Assembly: GCA_900316835.1 (NCBI GenBank)
Contig: ONEL01000009.1
Span: 62,001-126,000 of the forward strand
Direction of reading: 5' to 3'
Length of the DNA stretch: 64,000 nucleotides
Source: an uncultured Prevotellaceae bacterium
GTDB taxonomy: Bacteria > Bacteroidota > Bacteroidia > Bacteroidales > Muribaculaceae
Shown here: in pieces, positions 54,764 through 62,767 of the stretch
Layout: every line of letters starts with the position of its first letter
Numbering within the stretch: the first letter of the stretch is position 1
Notes under the pieces: model-generated
What the model was told of the DNA's origin: nothing
Database searches by the model: none
Seen by the model: only the letters and a program-made list of their open reading frames with translations
Made by a program: the position numbers and the translations under genes

Positions 54764-55111
54764 ATAAAAAATTTCTTATAATAGAACAGGCATCCATAAA
54801 TGGTCGTGTCCAGATTGCCGAGGTACTGGAATTATTAGATCGAGGTAATATCCCAACCATCAGCCACCAATAATCGTCGCCTAAGGCTACATTTGATTAC
54901 ATCAAAGGGCATTCCTTGATGTAACAATTCCCATGTATGGACTCTACGAGGTGAGCATACTAATTGTAAGCCGAGTGCAACGGTCATGAATTTAGTCGGA
55001 ATGTCGAAAAAAAAACGACGTCCCGACTAGTTTCATGATATCTTACTACCTATAAGGATAATATTGGCTTCTCTAGATTCGCCAGTTGTTAACCTGCTCA
55101 CTGATTAGTGA
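54764..55111. other. spacer with zinc-ribbon relic and palindrome copy
   Basis: No intact gene. Bases 54783-54845 encode RTGIHKWSCPDCRGTG before a stop, a CxxCxGxG fragment like a DnaJ or zinc-ribbon relic. 54899-54922 is a third ACATCAAAGGG...CTTGATGT palindrome. A hairpin near 54975-55015 (GTCGG/CCGAC) may end the minus-strand SRPBCC transcript. Confidence 0.4.
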
Positions 55112-55549
55112 CTACATCTCTCCAAAGGGCAACTTGGCTATAACCTCGCCTAGTTGTTTGGCGCCGTCTTTGAGTTTGCTGCCCACCATAGCGCGCAACA
55201 TCATGGGAAGCTCAATGTTGAGCTCGGTGACACTATGGGTGTGACTCTCATCAATGGGTTCAAGGTTTATTGTTAGCCCAAATGGCACTGGCGACTGCTG
55301 AGCGCTATATTTCACCATCGTGGGCTCCACACTCTCGGCAACACTGAGCTTCAAGGCTCCCATGGGCGACTCGATGCTGATACCATCATCCTCAAATTTC
55401 ACCTTCTCCAGGTGCTCACGCGCTTCGGCTGGCAAGCGGTCCATGTTAGCGTCGAGATGAGCCTTAAACACGCGTGGGTCGCTCAGTTTGCTATATATCA
55501 CATCAATGCCATAGTCAATGACAATCTTATCACTCTTGTAACTTTCCAT
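55112..55549 (-). CDS. SRPBCC-fold protein
   Basis: 145 residues from MESYKSDKI; the in-frame start at 55573 lies in a palindrome. Polyketide-cyclase/START-like fold: VIDYGIDVIYSKLSDPRVF, GISIESPMGALKLSV, VTELNIELPMMLRAMVGSKL. Cytosolic ligand-binding protein of unknown ligand; commonly next to pyrE in Bacteroidales as I remember. Confidence 0.85.
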   Translation of the reverse strand: MESYKSDKIVIDYGIDVIYSKLSDPRVFKAHLDANMDRLPAEAREHLEKVKFEDDGISIESPMGALKLSVAESVEPTMVKYSAQQSPVPFGLTINLEPIDESHTHSVTELNIELPMMLRAMVGSKLKDGAKQLGEVIAKLPFGEM

Positions 55550-55568
55550 ATTTCTATATCTGTTTTTT

Positions 55569-55606
55569 CCCAAATGCGGTTATTAGGAGCTAATGACCGA
55601 TTGGGG
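55569..55606. repeat. palindromic REP-like element (CCCAAATCGGTCAT family)
   Basis: Arms CCCAAATGCGGTTATTAG and CTAATGACCGATTGGGG with a 3-base loop. Same family as 25309-25367 and the arm inside the RAYT gene. Lies in the pyrE-SRPBCC spacer. Confidence 0.75.
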
Positions 55607-55617
55607 GGTTAAGGTTT

Positions 55618-56268
55618 CTAGTCAATTTTTAGGGTTTCGGGGGTCCAGCTCTCGGGATCTTCGTGCCACAGCTCAAAGTCTTGAGCATCCTTATCGGTGA
55701 TATTGCCAGTCTCGAGCGCCGCCTCAAGCATAGCATCAAAGTTAGTCAACGAGAGCAGTTGCAAGCCTTCTTGACGAAACGCTTCGGTAGCCTCGGCAAA
55801 CTTGTAGGTGAACATCGCCACCATGCCCAGTACCTCACCACCTGCCAGTTGCATCTCACGCATCGCCTTGATGGCATTGTGGCCCGTTGATACAAGGTCC
55901 TCGATAAGAACAACCTTTTGTCCCGGCTTGAAATTGCCCTCAATCATGTTCTCCAAGCCATGATCCTTGGGTACATTGCGCAGATAAACAAATGGCAACC
56001 CCAGCGTGTCGGCAACCAGGGCGCCCATCGCTATCGACCCCATCGCCACACTCGCCACTACCTCGGCTTCACCAAAGTTCTCCAGGATGAGCCTTGAGAG
56101 CTCCACCTTGAGGAAGCGGCGCACGTCGGGATAAGAGAGTGTTATCTTGTTGTCATTATAAATGGGAGCACTCCAGCCGTTGCCCCACAGGAATGGTCGC
56201 TCGGGCTGGAACATGATTGCGTTTATCTTGAGCAAGCGTTTTGCTAGCGTAATCTCCAGTCGTTCCAT
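55618..56268 (-). CDS. pyrE: orotate phosphoribosyltransferase
   Basis: 216 residues. Joins orotate to PRPP to form OMP in pyrimidine synthesis. PRPP motif VVLIEDLVSTGHNAIKA, plus VAMGSIAMGALVAD, FVYLRNVPKDHG and NGWSAPIYNDNK. Cytosolic. Promoter box at 56294-56301. Confidence 0.96.
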   Translation of the reverse strand: MERLEITLAKRLLKINAIMFQPERPFLWGNGWSAPIYNDNKITLSYPDVRRFLKVELSRLILENFGEAEVVASVAMGSIAMGALVADTLGLPFVYLRNVPKDHGLENMIEGNFKPGQKVVLIEDLVSTGHNAIKAMREMQLAGGEVLGMVAMFTYKFAEATEAFRQEGLQLLSLTNFDAMLEAALETGNITDKDAQDFELWHEDPESWTPETLKID

Positions 56269-56293
56269 CTTTTTATTATTTTAAAATTTTGCG

Positions 56294-56301
56294 CAAAATT
56301 A
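56294..56301 (-). promoter_or_regulatory. -7 box TAATTTTG for pyrE
   Basis: Minus-strand TAATTTTG, 25 bases before the pyrE ATG. Confidence 0.55.
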
Positions 56302-56365
56302 CAATAAAAAAGAGGGAGTTCATAAAATAATTGATTACAAATTGTATATTTTTAGTCATTTTTTG

Positions 56366-56373
56366 TAATTTTG
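56366..56373 (+). promoter_or_regulatory. -7 box TAATTTTG for the DUF5715 gene
   Basis: Only 5 bases separate it from ATG 56379, implying a leaderless or near-leaderless mRNA. Confidence 0.6.
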
Positions 56374-56378
56374 CAACT

Positions 56379-57089
56379 ATGAAAAAACAAAACAACAATA
56401 TCTCATGGCTGCGATTGTTGTTCACTGGTGTGGCACTGATTGTGGCTGTGGCAATGATTTTCTCCTATGCTCTGCCTGCCGAGGAAGCAGCTATTCCCAG
56501 GAAACCTATCAAGGTGACCGGTGGTAGCGCCAACCTGAAAAAACTCTATCGATTCCACGATGTAAACGACACTCAGATTGTGGCAGCCCAGAGTTTTGGC
56601 ATAGAGCCTCTGCGGGCGAGAACCGACATCGACAGCATGCTCACAAGCCAGCTGTGGATGGTGGAGACGTCTAACTCTTTCAAGGTTGAGAAACTCACCC
56701 ACTCGGTGCCCTACCTTACACCCAGCGCGGCACAGCTGCTTAACACCATTGCCACTAATTTCCAAGACAAGCTACGCAACCAGGGACTGGCGCAATATCA
56801 AATTATCGTTACTTCGCTCTTGCGAACCGAGGACGATGTGCGGCGCCTCATGCGAGTGAACCGCAATGCGGTTAAAAAGAGTTGCCACATGTATGCCACC
56901 ACTTTCGACATCGCCTACAACTGCTTTGAAAAAGTAGATAGCATGCCCGACTTTGAAGGCAACGAAGCCACTCATCGCACGCTGGTCAACACCCTGGGAG
57001 AGACCCTCAAGGAGTTGCGCGACAGCAACCGATGCTACATCAAGTTTGAACGAGGTCAGCCATGCTTCCACATCACTACCCGACAATAA
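56379..57089 (+). CDS. DUF5715-like, M15-type putative D-Ala-D-Ala peptidase
   Basis: 236 residues from MKKQNNN; one N-terminal membrane segment (LLFTGVALIVAVAMIFSY). The C-terminal half has VTSLLRTEDDVRRLMRVN, NAVKKSCHMYATTFDIAY and CYIKFERGQPCFHIT. The spacing H...D (CHMYATTFD) plus a final H matches the zinc ligands of VanY/M15 carboxypeptidases, so peptidoglycan hydrolysis is inferred. An in-frame start at 56331 lies upstream of the promoter and is rejected. Confidence 0.8.
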   Translation: MKKQNNNISWLRLLFTGVALIVAVAMIFSYALPAEEAAIPRKPIKVTGGSANLKKLYRFHDVNDTQIVAAQSFGIEPLRARTDIDSMLTSQLWMVETSNSFKVEKLTHSVPYLTPSAAQLLNTIATNFQDKLRNQGLAQYQIIVTSLLRTEDDVRRLMRVNRNAVKKSCHMYATTFDIAYNCFEKVDSMPDFEGNEATHRTLVNTLGETLKELRDSNRCYIKFERGQPCFHITTRQ

Positions 57090-57134
57090 AATAATTCACC
57101 ATAATTACTAACTTTATTAAAATCCATTCTAATT

Positions 57135-57818
57135 ATGAAAAAGTATTTAGCCGAAATGGTGGGCACCATGGTGCTCGTGTTGATGGGTTGCGGAACTGCC
57201 GTGAGCCTGAATTGTGGAGCTGACACAGCTTCGGTCGTGGGCACTGCCATGGCTTTTGGTCTTGCCGTAGTTGCTATGGCCTACACCATTGGTGGCATCA
57301 GCGGCTGCCACATCAATCCAGCCATCACACTGGGCTGTTTCCTCACCAAGCGCATTAGCGCAAAGGACTGCGCAATGTACATGATTTTCCAAGTTATTGG
57401 AGCATTCATTGGCTCTGCTCTGCTGTTTGCTTTTGTTAGTTCAGCAACCACCGGTTTTGAGGGGACCACCACTGGCGCTAACACCGTGGCAGGGGCTGGC
57501 ACTCAAATTGCAGGCCTTATCGTTGAGATTGTTCTCACTTGTGTATTTGTGCTGGTAGTGCTTGGCGCTACAGCTAAGACTAATGGCGCTACCAACAATT
57601 TTGCAGGTCTTGCTATTGGTTTGAGCCTTATTCTCATTCACTTCGTAGGCATTCACTACACCGGCACTAGCGTGAATCCTGCTCGCTCAATCGCCCCCGC
57701 CGTGTTTGAGGGTGGACAAGCGTTGACCGACTTGTGGGTATTCATCGTGGGACCATTCGTTGGAGCTTGCCTGGCTGCCATCATCTGGAAAATCGTTGAG
57801 CCCAAAGAGGAGAAATAA
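57135..57818 (+). CDS. aquaporin (MIP family)
   Basis: 227 residues, six membrane helices. Two NPA boxes, GCHINPAITLG (about 60) and GTSVNPARSIAPA (about 180). Start MKKYLAEMVGTMVLVLMGCG is typical of AqpZ-like water channels; the Phe/His/Arg selectivity set is compatible with water. Terminator at 57850. Confidence 0.94.
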   Translation: MKKYLAEMVGTMVLVLMGCGTAVSLNCGADTASVVGTAMAFGLAVVAMAYTIGGISGCHINPAITLGCFLTKRISAKDCAMYMIFQVIGAFIGSALLFAFVSSATTGFEGTTTGANTVAGAGTQIAGLIVEIVLTCVFVLVVLGATAKTNGATNNFAGLAIGLSLILIHFVGIHYTGTSVNPARSIAPAVFEGGQALTDLWVFIVGPFVGACLAAIIWKIVEPKEEK

Positions 57819-57849
57819 TCTCTAACTCACACTGTATCACTACTCACAC

Positions 57850-57888
57850 AGCAATCCTCAGCGCCTGGCGACTGGGGATTGCTTCTTT
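57850..57888 (+). terminator. intrinsic terminator of the aquaporin gene
   Basis: AGCAATCC (57850) and GGATTGCT (57876) arms with inner CAG/CTG, followed by TCTTTTA. Confidence 0.75.
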
Positions 57889-57975
57889 TATCATACTGCT
57901 GAGCCAAAGATGGGCTCAAAAATGTCATTTTAACGCTATTTTTCAAAAAAATTTGGTTGATTAAAAAATAGTTAC

Positions 57976-57983
57976 TACCTTTG
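57976..57983 (+). promoter_or_regulatory. -7 box TACCTTTG for the rpmB operon
   Basis: Matches TAnnTTTG; about 310 bases before rpmB. Confidence 0.65.
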
Positions 57984-57989
57984 CAACCG

Positions 57990-58293
57990 ATTTCGAGTCA
58001 AGGTACTTGCGGAAGGAATTCCCGTTAGACCTGTTCTAGTGACATGATCGTTGAAACTTCGATGGCTGCTTGATGATGCTTAACCGTGGCCATAAAGCGT
58101 AGGACGATATTTATACGAAAAATAACAACTCCTGGTGGGTAGCATTGATGGCTTCTCACGTCAAGTTATCGCCGTGTGAGTGAAGGTGTCGTGGTAGGGA
58201 ATATTGTGCTACGCGCGGACTTCGTCAAGAAAAGCAGTCCTGCTTGAAATCAAATAAACTTTTTTTTGATAACATTAATTGAAGTAAAACACT
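57990..58293 (+). promoter_or_regulatory. long structured leader of rpmB-rpmG-DUF4295
   Basis: About 300 bases without an ORF, with visible hairpins: CTTCTCAC...GTGAGTGAAG (about 58152-58186), CGTGGTA...TGCTACG (about 58190-58214), and AAGCAG-tc-CTGCTT followed within 15 bases by T8 (about 58233-58268), which looks like an attenuator. Autogenous control by a ribosomal protein is possible; alternatively a separate small RNA. Confidence 0.5.
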
Positions 58294-58548
58294 ATGTCTA
58301 AAGTTTGTCAAATCACAGGCAAGAAGGCGATTACTGGCAACAACGTGTCGCACTCTAAGAGAAGAACTAAACGCAAGTTCAATGTGAACGTGTTCAACCG
58401 CAAGTTCTACTGGGTGGAGCAAGACCAGTGGATTAAGCTCACAGTTAGCGCTAGCGGACTGCGTCTTATCAACCGCATCGGACTCGACGCCGCTTTGAAA
58501 AAAGCCGCTCAAGAGGGTCATTTAACCGAATTAAAAACCATCTATTAA
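58294..58548 (+). CDS. rpmB: 50S ribosomal protein L28
   Basis: 84 residues: [46 protein letters not shown]. Zinc-independent form (one Cys only). First gene of the rpmB-rpmG-DUF4295 group. Confidence 0.97.
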   Translation: MSKVCQITGKKAITGNNVSHSKRRTKRKFNVNVFNRKFYWVEQDQWIKLTVSASGLRLINRIGLDAALKKAAQEGHLTELKTIY

Positions 58549-58563
58549 AGCAAGGATTAAATT

Positions 58564-58752
58564 ATGGCAAAGAAAGCAAAAGGTGATCGCATTCAAGTAA
58601 TCCTTGAGTGCACCGAGCAAAAGGGCAGCGGCGTTCCTGGCATGTCACGTTACATCACTACAAAGAACCGCAAGAACACAACCGAGCGTCTGGAGTTGAA
58701 AAAATACAACCCCTACCTCAAGAAGTATACTATTCACAAAGAAATTAAATAA
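58564..58752 (+). CDS. rpmG: 50S ribosomal protein L33
   Basis: 62 residues: [54 protein letters not shown]. Lacks the CxxC pairs, so the zinc-free type. 15 bp after rpmB. Confidence 0.97.
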   Translation: MAKKAKGDRIQVILECTEQKGSGVPGMSRYITTKNRKNTTERLELKKYNPYLKKYTIHKEIK

Positions 58753-58764
58753 TATATTTGAGTC

Positions 58765-58914
58765 ATGGCAAAAAAGACTGTTGCAACCCTTCAAACTGGT
58801 GAAGGTCGTAATTTCAGCAAGGTGATTAAGATGGTTCGCTCTCCCAAAACCGGTGCTTATGTTTTTGAGGAAAGAATGGTTCCTAACGACAAAGTTGACG
58901 AGGCTCTCAAATAA
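58765..58914 (+). CDS. DUF4295 small protein
   Basis: 49 residues: MAKKTVATLQTGEGRNFSKV, IKMVRSPKTGAYVFEERMVP, ending NDKVDEALK. Short, basic, Bacteroidota-specific, and regularly third after rpmB and rpmG; probably ribosome-associated. 12 bp after rpmG. Confidence 0.92.
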   Translation: MAKKTVATLQTGEGRNFSKVIKMVRSPKTGAYVFEERMVPNDKVDEALK

Positions 58915-58968
58915 TTCTTTCGTGAATCCACAGCATTTGTTTATAATAAAACAAATCTAAATATTCCT

Positions 58969-59012
58969 TAACTGGCTTGGTAACACTCACGTCACCAAGC
59001 CAGTTATTTTTT
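58969..59012 (+). terminator. intrinsic terminator of the rpmB operon
   Basis: TAACTGGCTTGGT and ACCAAGCCAGTTA, a perfect 13-bp stem, followed by six T. Confidence 0.85.
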
Positions 59013-59126
59013 CCACACCGCCACCAGTTTCAAAAAATACAATTATTTACTTGAAAGTCTTGACACACATGGTGGGCATTACATTATTTTAAGGGTCATT
59101 TTACTGCTTGTGTCAACTTTTTTCAC

Positions 59127-59134
59127 TAAGTTTG
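59127..59134 (+). promoter_or_regulatory. -7 box TAAGTTTG for lepB
   Basis: Matches TAnnTTTG, 47 bases before ATG 59181. Confidence 0.6.
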
Positions 59135-59180
59135 CACTTTAATTCACACATTGCTAGTTGAAAGAATATAAATATCAGAT

Positions 59181-60626
59181 ATGAAAGACGACAATAAGAA
59201 TAACAAAGTTGATAGCACTGAGCAAGACGAAGAGAAGGTGCGGCAAACGGGCTCGCTGCGTGAACGCCTGGCACGAGTGAAGAAAACTCGCTGGATTCGC
59301 TTTGGCGTGGTGAGCGCTATCTTCTTCGCATGGGTGGCATGGCTAGGAAACTGGTGGGTGGCACTGGCATGGTTCTTGCTTGCCGACATCTACCTCACCC
59401 AGTTCATACCATGGAACTGGTGGAAGTTCAGCAAAAACAAGGTGGTGCGCACCATCATGAGCTGGGTCGACGCAATTGTGTATGCACTGATACTGGTTTA
59501 TTTCCTCTTTATTTTTGTGGGACAAAACTACCAAATTCCTTCGTCATCGCTTGAGAAAACGTTGCTCACTGGCGACTTCTTGTGGGTGAACAAAATGGTG
59601 TACGGGCCACGTGTGCCACAAACTCCCCTGCACTTCCCGCTTGCGCAAAACGAGCTACTGGGACACAAGAGCTACATTGAGCATCCACAACTCGCCTACC
59701 ACCGCCTCAAGGGTTTCCGCAACGTGGAGCGTGGCGACATTGTGGTGTTTAACTTCCCTGCCGGCGACACCGTGGTGGTTGATGAGCCTAATAACGGCGA
59801 CTACTACACCCGCGTGTTCCAGGAAGGACGCGATGCCGTGTGGAACAACCACGAGGTGATTTATCGCCCCGTTGACCGCCGCGACAACTATGTGAAGCGT
59901 TGCTTGGGATTGCCTGGCGAGACGCTGAAGATTGTGAATGGCATTGTGTATATCAATAACAAGCCCATCCCCGAGCCCAAAAATGTACAGTATAACTACG
60001 AAGTGAAATATAATGGCACGCCCGACTATGACTACCTAACTGGCGAGCTGGGAGTTACCAACGAGGACATTAATCGCAACGTGACTATCGACCCCATGAC
60101 GGGTCAGCAATTCATAGCCAATGAGCTTTACCTGCCACTAACAGCCGCCATGAAGGCTGAGCTACAAAAGTGCTCGTGGGTAACAAGCGTGGAAAGAGCT
60201 AAATATGGACCTGCCGAGGGACCTTTCACCTATCCGGTGGGCGTGGACTACGGCTGGACTCACAACGATTATGGTCCCGTCTGGATTCCAAAGAAGGGGG
60301 CCAGCATAGAGCTCAACGAGAAGAACCTGCAACTCTACGGTCGATGCATCAAGGACTACGAGGGCAACAACCTGGAGATTAAGGGTGGCAAGGCTTACAT
60401 CGACGGCAAGCCAGCTAGCCGCTACACCTTCAAGATGGACTACTACTGGATGATGGGTGACAACCGCGACAACTCGCTTGACTCACGATTTTGGGGCTTT
60501 GTTCCCGAGGATCACATTGTGGGCACACCCATGTTTGTTATCATCTCGTTCGACAAAGACCGTGGCTGGACAAGTGGCAAGATTCGCTGGAACCGCATCT
60601 TCATCGACGCTAACCCCGATAAATAA
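59181..60626 (+). CDS. lepB: signal peptidase I
   Basis: 481 residues, the long Bacteroidota form. Cytosolic charged N-terminus, then two to three membrane segments (about 40-75 and 95-115). Catalytic Ser123 in IPSSSLEKTL, catalytic Lys in RDNYVKRCLGLPGE, and GDNRDNSLDSRFWG box E near the end. A long insertion (about 265-390) separates boxes D and E. It cleaves signal peptides of the many exported proteins here. 18 bp upstream of the WbqC gene. Confidence 0.96.
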   Translation: MKDDNKNNKVDSTEQDEEKVRQTGSLRERLARVKKTRWIRFGVVSAIFFAWVAWLGNWWVALAWFLLADIYLTQFIPWNWWKFSKNKVVRTIMSWVDAIVYALILVYFLFIFVGQNYQIPSSSLEKTLLTGDFLWVNKMVYGPRVPQTPLHFPLAQNELLGHKSYIEHPQLAYHRLKGFRNVERGDIVVFNFPAGDTVVVDEPNNGDYYTRVFQEGRDAVWNNHEVIYRPVDRRDNYVKRCLGLPGETLKIVNGIVYINNKPIPEPKNVQYNYEVKYNGTPDYDYLTGELGVTNEDINRNVTIDPMTGQQFIANELYLPLTAAMKAELQKCSWVTSVERAKYGPAEGPFTYPVGVDYGWTHNDYGPVWIPKKGASIELNEKNLQLYGRCIKDYEGNNLEIKGGKAYIDGKPASRYTFKMDYYWMMGDNRDNSLDSRFWGFVPEDHIVGTPMFVIISFDKDRGWTSGKIRWNRIFIDANPDK

Positions 60627-60644
60627 AAGATTAACAAGACAAGA

Positions 60645-61307
60645 GTGGCTACTCCCATTGTCATAGGCAGCATGTGTGCCGGCGATGTGCGCTGCTATGC
60701 AGCTATGGTGCATGCACGCCACGTGGTTATTGATGCCACCGAGAGGCACCTGCCATTGCGTCACAGCCACCACCGTTATCTCATCGATGGTCCTAATGGC
60801 ATCGTCAAGCTCACCGTGCCACTTGACGGGGCGTCAAATGCCATGCCTGTGATGATGAAAGATGTGCTCCTGAGCGAGCACGGCAACTGGCGACACCTGC
60901 ACTGGGGAGCGCTATTCTCTTCCTACGGCAAGAGCCCTTTCTTCGACTTCATTGCTCACGACCTGCACGCCATCATCGCACAAGGCTCACAAACCCACCT
61001 GCTGGAGTTGAACATGCAACTACACCAACTCGTGGTCGACTTCATGGACCTGCCCATCACAACCACTGTGACACACAACGAGGAAGAACTTATTCAAGCC
61101 ACAGGCAATAATCAGGTGATTGACTTGCGTGGCAAGATAGGTGGTAAACGTGCCGACACCCTGCCTATTTCCAGTGTGCCATATTACCAGCTGTGGTCGA
61201 ACAGGCATGACGGTTTCACCCCATCGCTGAGCATCCTTGACCTGCTCATGAACGAAGGGCGTGAAGGCATTTTTACACTATTAGAAATGGCTAGCGCCAT
61301 GAGATAG
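60645..61307 (+). CDS. WbqC-family protein
   Basis: 220 residues from a GTG start at 60645. Motifs: RHSHHRYLIDGPNGIVKLTV, WRHLHWGALFSSYGKSPFF, LRGKIGGKRADTL. WbqC-like proteins are linked to surface-polysaccharide genes but the reaction is unknown. Follows lepB, as is usual in Bacteroidota. Confidence 0.88.
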   Translation: MATPIVIGSMCAGDVRCYAAMVHARHVVIDATERHLPLRHSHHRYLIDGPNGIVKLTVPLDGASNAMPVMMKDVLLSEHGNWRHLHWGALFSSYGKSPFFDFIAHDLHAIIAQGSQTHLLELNMQLHQLVVDFMDLPITTTVTHNEEELIQATGNNQVIDLRGKIGGKRADTLPISSVPYYQLWSNRHDGFTPSLSILDLLMNEGREGIFTLLEMASAMR

Positions 61308-61381
61308 ACGCCAATTCTATAAAAAACGTTAAACACAAGCAAAGTTTGGCTATTAAAAATTGCTGTATTGCCCAAAATGCC

Positions 61382-61389
61382 TATCTTTG
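61382..61389 (+). promoter_or_regulatory. -7 box TATCTTTG of a short transcript (candidate A)
   Basis: TTG at 61360-61362 and TATCTTTG 19 bases later; the surrounding bases closely match the promoter at 62612-62641. Confidence 0.6.
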
Positions 61390-61394
61390 CACCG

Positions 61395-61460
61395 TGTTTT
61401 TCATGGTATTAGATTTAAGGTTAATTAAGATTGGTTGTCGTGAGACAATCAATTTTTTTT
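61395..61460 (+). ncRNA. candidate small RNA A, about 65 nt
   Basis: Bounded by the promoter at 61382 and a terminator: TTGGTTGTC (61431-61439), loop GTGA, GACAATCAA (61444-61452), then T8. Ends before the convergent AraC gene stop at 61494. No convincing ORF. Confidence 0.45.
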
Positions 61461-61493
61461 GTACCCTAATGAAGCCTACAATCAACCCATCCA

Positions 61494-62441
61494 CTACTTG
61501 CCATAGTTGTGGGTCTTGCGATAATTATTAGGAGACTCACCCAGGTGCTTCTTTACATATTTTCCAAAAAACGACAAGTTCTCAAATCCCAGTTGGGTAG
61601 CCACCTCTTTAATGCTCAGTGAGCTGTAAAGCAACAGCTGCTTAACATGCCCCACTGTGTTGATTGTGATGAGCTCGCCTGCCGTCTTCCCCTCTTGCTT
61701 GCGACAGATGCTTGTGAGGTACTTGGGCGATACACACAGCTGGTCGGCATAGTACTTAACACTGTGTTGCACACCATTGCTCTCGGCAAGTTCCTTAATA
61801 AAGCGGTGAAAGATTTTGTCGGCTTGCCGCAAAATGACATCGGTGTCGCGCGGGATGCCCATGTGGATATTGATATTTGCCAACATGTCGAGCACGTAGG
61901 CCCGCAAAATCATTTGCATCGATTCCTTTCCGTTCATGCCAGTCTCGGGATAACGCATTTTGAACACAGCAAGCTCATAGTACTTGCTCATGAGTTCCAT
62001 CTCGTTGACACTGAAGTGAACCACAGGATGCGCCTTAATATGCATGAAAGCCTCAAACATGCTCTTGGTCAAGAAACTCACTCCACTGTCGAGCGAGATG
62101 CATATTATCTTGCAGTTCATTTCGCTGTCATAGCTAATGTCACTCACCACGTTTTGCATGTCCACCAGTATGCCATCATTAGCATTAATAGTGTATTGCA
62201 CCGAATTTACCTTCATTGTCAATGAGCCACTAGTGCAAAACACCATTGCCACAAAATTCAACTTGAAAGCTTCTACCAGGTGAGTAACAGCTGTTATGTC
62301 GTCGGCAAAGCCCACGTCACCATCATAGTAGGTGAGCCCGGAGGCTATTTGTGGCACATCGGCCAAGTTGAGTTGCTTTATTCCGTTTTCTTTCATTTGA
62401 TGTCGATATTTTAAGTTTTTTTCATGAGCATTTTTACTCAT
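61494..62441 (-). CDS. AraC-family transcriptional regulator
   Basis: 315 residues if started at ATG 62441; ATG 62396 (MKENGIKQL) would give 300. A start at 62462 lies upstream of the promoter box and is rejected. N-terminal cupin-like sensor (VAMVFCTSGSLTMKVNSVQY), C-terminal HTH pair (YADQLCVSPKYLTSICRK, SIKEVATQLGFENLSFFGKY, HLGESPNNYRK). Same architecture as the regulator at 23000. Flanked on both sides by short-transcript candidates. Confidence 0.92.
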   Translation of the reverse strand: MSKNAHEKNLKYRHQMKENGIKQLNLADVPQIASGLTYYDGDVGFADDITAVTHLVEAFKLNFVAMVFCTSGSLTMKVNSVQYTINANDGILVDMQNVVSDISYDSEMNCKIICISLDSGVSFLTKSMFEAFMHIKAHPVVHFSVNEMELMSKYYELAVFKMRYPETGMNGKESMQMILRAYVLDMLANINIHMGIPRDTDVILRQADKIFHRFIKELAESNGVQHSVKYYADQLCVSPKYLTSICRKQEGKTAGELITINTVGHVKQLLLYSSLSIKEVATQLGFENLSFFGKYVKKHLGESPNNYRKTHNYGK

Positions 62442-62449
62442 TGCGAATG

Positions 62450-62457
62450 CAAAGTTA
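62450..62457 (-). promoter_or_regulatory. -7 box TAACTTTG for the AraC gene
   Basis: Minus strand; 8 bases before ATG 62441. Confidence 0.6.
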
Positions 62458-62633
62458 CTCACTAAATTTTAAGTAGGCATCACACGTTTGGTTTTATTAA
62501 AACTTTGAAACTTCTTTTATGCTCAAAACGCCCATTATACCTGATTATATCCTTAAAGGTGTAAAAACTTTCCCAAAAGTCGAAACCCACATAAAAAGGT
62601 GTTTACAGGTCTTGCTGTTTCCAATAAAATGCC

Positions 62634-62641
62634 TACCTTTG
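62634..62641 (+). promoter_or_regulatory. -7 box TACCTTTG of a short transcript (candidate B)
   Basis: TTG at 62612-62614, then TACCTTTG 19 bases later; the bases AAAATGCCTA.CTTTGCAC are shared with the promoter at 61382. Confidence 0.6.
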
Positions 62642-62646
62642 CACTC

Positions 62647-62734
62647 AGTTTTTAGAAAGGCAAAAATGATGCAATATTGACATTAATAATATGGTTATTG
62701 GATCCCACGCGATGTGAATCGGGTGGGTTTTTTT
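62647..62734 (+). ncRNA. candidate small RNA B, about 88 nt
   Basis: Ends in a clear terminator: CCCAC-g-CGAT (62704-62713), loop GTGA, ATCG-g-GTGGG (62718-62727), then seven T. Only trivial ORFs. Convergent with the SlyD gene. Confidence 0.5.
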
Positions 62735-62767
62735 ATTTAACACTTGAAGTGGCTAATTGCAAGATTT

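Noticed and set aside
61346..61531. Small plus-strand ORF over candidate RNA A
   Set aside because: It spans the promoter and terminator hairpin and runs into the AraC gene end; no domain and no start signal in the right place.
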